NCBI GenBank assembly: GCA_008501785.1
Contig: QQUD01000032.1
Coordinates: 1 to 5,358 of the forward strand
Source: Chloroflexota bacterium
Lineage (GTDB): Bacteria > Chloroflexota > Anaerolineae > Promineifilales > Promineifilaceae
DNA length: 5,358 nt
Reading direction: 5' to 3'
Shown here: positions 4,706 to 5,358 of the stretch, piece by piece
How positions within the stretch are numbered: position 1 is the first letter of the stretch
How the letters are laid out: each line of letters begins with the position of its first letter
Notes under the pieces: model-generated
Database searches by the model: none
Told to the model about the DNA's origin: nothing
What the model saw: only the letters and a program-made list of their open reading frames with translations
Translations under genes and position numbers: made by a program

Positions 4706-5358
4706 CGAAAGCTGCACAATATCACTTTGTGCAAAAATGGGGCCAACCTGCAAACCCAACGCTGGTTCAGCATAAAGCTGCGGGGGCACACTAATGTCTG
4801 CCAGATACAACTCCCCCACTTGCGCCGCTACACCTGCAACACGCAACCCTTCTTTCGGCAGCGCCAGGGTCATTGTCGCGGTTGCTGCAATAGCTGGCTC
4901 AAATACTGTGCCAGTCGTTGTATCAACACCGGAAGGTGCATCGAGTGCCAGCACGGGTGTTTTTTGAGAATTAGCCCAATTGATGAGGGAAACGGCCGTT
5001 CCCCTCGGCGCACCCTGCAAGCTATACCCAATCACCCCGTCCACCACTAAATCCAGCAGTTGTGCAGTTTCAATATCAGTCGCAAATCCTACCGGTATGC
5101 CCATTCGGCGCACAATATCAAGCTGATGTGCGGGAACAGGTGTAAATTCAGTATCTGGTTTGGTGATAAAGACCTGCACTTTTGCTCCATAATTGTGCAG
5201 CCGCCGCGCACAGACCAGCGCACCACCCCCATTGCCACCGGTTCCAGCTAGTACCACCACCGATTTATCACGTGGTTTGCCATCCAAAAAACGACCGCGA
5301 GCCAAATGTGCGAGATTACGCCCTGCATTCTCCATCATCTGCATCAATTCAATCTTAT
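4694..5358 (-). CDS. nnrE: NAD(P)H-hydrate epimerase, YjeF N-terminal domain (5' end outside window)
   Basis: On the - strand the frame stays open to the right edge (..KIELMQMMENAGRN), so the ATGs and TTG near 5340-5347 are internal. Family members usually have some 10-20 more residues before this point. MMENAGRN is the conserved N-terminal signature. A Gly-rich Rossmann turn, GTGGNGGGALV (about 5213-5245), stands where the family usually has GxGNNGGDGLV, and DAPSGVD (4922-4942) is the conserved family motif. The enzyme interconverts the R and S forms of damaged, hydrated NADH or NADPH (NADHX, NADPHX) in the cytosol so that the dehydratase NnrD can repair them. The protein ends soon after the epimerase domain, so it is a stand-alone epimerase and not the fused YjeF with NnrD; this matters because an nnrD must then lie elsewhere. 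It is convergent with, and overlaps by 12 bases, the HemN-like gene, and is probably unrelated to the RiPP-like genes. One palindrome copy (4992-4999) lies within. Confidence 0.88.
   Translation of the reverse strand, partial: KIELMQMMENAGRNLAHLARGRFLDGKPRDKSVVVLAGTGGNGGGALVCARRLHNYGAKVQVFITKPDTEFTPVPAHQLDIVRRMGIPVGFATDIETAQLLDLVVDGVIGYSLQGAPRGTAVSLINWANSQKTPVLALDAPSGVDTTTGTVFEPAIAATATMTLALPKEGLRVAGVAAQVGELYLADISVPPQLYAEPALGLQVGPIFAQSDIVQLSLSD
4714..4732. terminator. Weak stem-loop just past the end of the HemN-like gene
   Basis: TGCACAA (4713-4719) and TTGTGCA (4727-4733) pair perfectly around a 7-base loop, eight bases after the + strand stop. No T-run follows on the + strand (A residues follow), and on the - strand it lies inside the epimerase reading frame, so it is not a normal intrinsic terminator. 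It may still slow convergent transcription, or be chance. Confidence 0.2.

Larger units (their letters stand above)
1798..4999. repeat. Highly iterated palindrome ACGGCCGT (consensus GAAACGGCCGTTTC), ten copies
   Basis: Exact ACGGCCGT occurs at 1798, 1953, 2166, 2576, 3037, 3243, 3562, 4433, 4505 and 4992 (first base of each). Seven are AACGGCCGTT; the copy at 3240-3253 is a perfect 14-base palindrome, GAAACGGCCGTTTC. At equal base frequencies an 8-mer is expected about 0.08 times in a window this size. All copies lie inside genes, spaced about 70 to 870 bases apart. They encode Thr-Ala-Val in six cases, Asn-Gly-Arg in two and Arg-Pro in two, so the conservation is at the DNA level. Near matches occur at 545-553 (AAACGGCCG then GGG) and 4123-4134 (AAACGGCGTTTC, one base short). 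The style is like HIP1 of cyanobacteria. The core CGGCCG is also a possible methylation or restriction target. Confidence 0.9.

Noticed and set aside
1798..4999. The ACGGCCGT copies as a CRISPR array or insertion-sequence ends
   Set aside because: Spacing is irregular, copies sit in coding frames without disrupting them, and there are no spacers, target-site duplications or transposase genes.

Overview
The window (about 50% G+C overall, uneven along its length) carries six protein genes. Five lie on the + strand in one tight run, and one lies convergently on the - strand. No tRNA, rRNA, CRISPR array or transposase gene was recognised. No gene pins down the organism. Radical SAM enzymes suggest an anaerobe or facultative anaerobe. 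Gene style and the very dense palindrome below make me lean towards Chloroflexota (Anaerolineae-like), but this is a weak inference from memory.

Layout: (1) positions 1-567, the C-terminal part of a radical SAM/SPASM enzyme cut by the window edge; (2) 577-1362, a protein that may be a GT-A-type glycosyltransferase; (3) a 110-base gap with two perfect three-base-loop hairpins and a doubtful 36-codon ORF; (4) 1473-1934, a PqqD-like RiPP recognition element (RRE) protein; (5) 1941-3347, a complete radical SAM/SPASM enzyme; (6) 3350-4705, a HemN/HemW-like radical SAM protein; (7) 4694-5358 on the - strand, an NAD(P)H-hydrate epimerase (YjeF N-terminal domain) that overlaps the end of gene 6 tail to tail and runs off the right edge.

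An RRE protein placed six bases before a SPASM enzyme, with a second SPASM enzyme, a HemN-like enzyme and a glycosyltransferase-like protein beside it, looks like the modification part of a RiPP (ribosomally made, post-translationally modified peptide) locus. The RRE would hold a precursor's leader peptide while the radical SAM enzymes change its core. No convincing precursor gene is visible, so it may lie upstream of position 1. The epimerase is a general metabolite-repair gene and probably unrelated.

The strongest DNA-level signal is a short palindrome, ACGGCCGT (extended consensus GAAACGGCCGTTTC). It occurs ten times between 1798 and 4999, across four genes, both coding strands and all three codon phases. 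It is therefore not a protein motif, and it resembles in style the highly iterated palindrome HIP1 of cyanobacteria. The left third of the window has no full copy.
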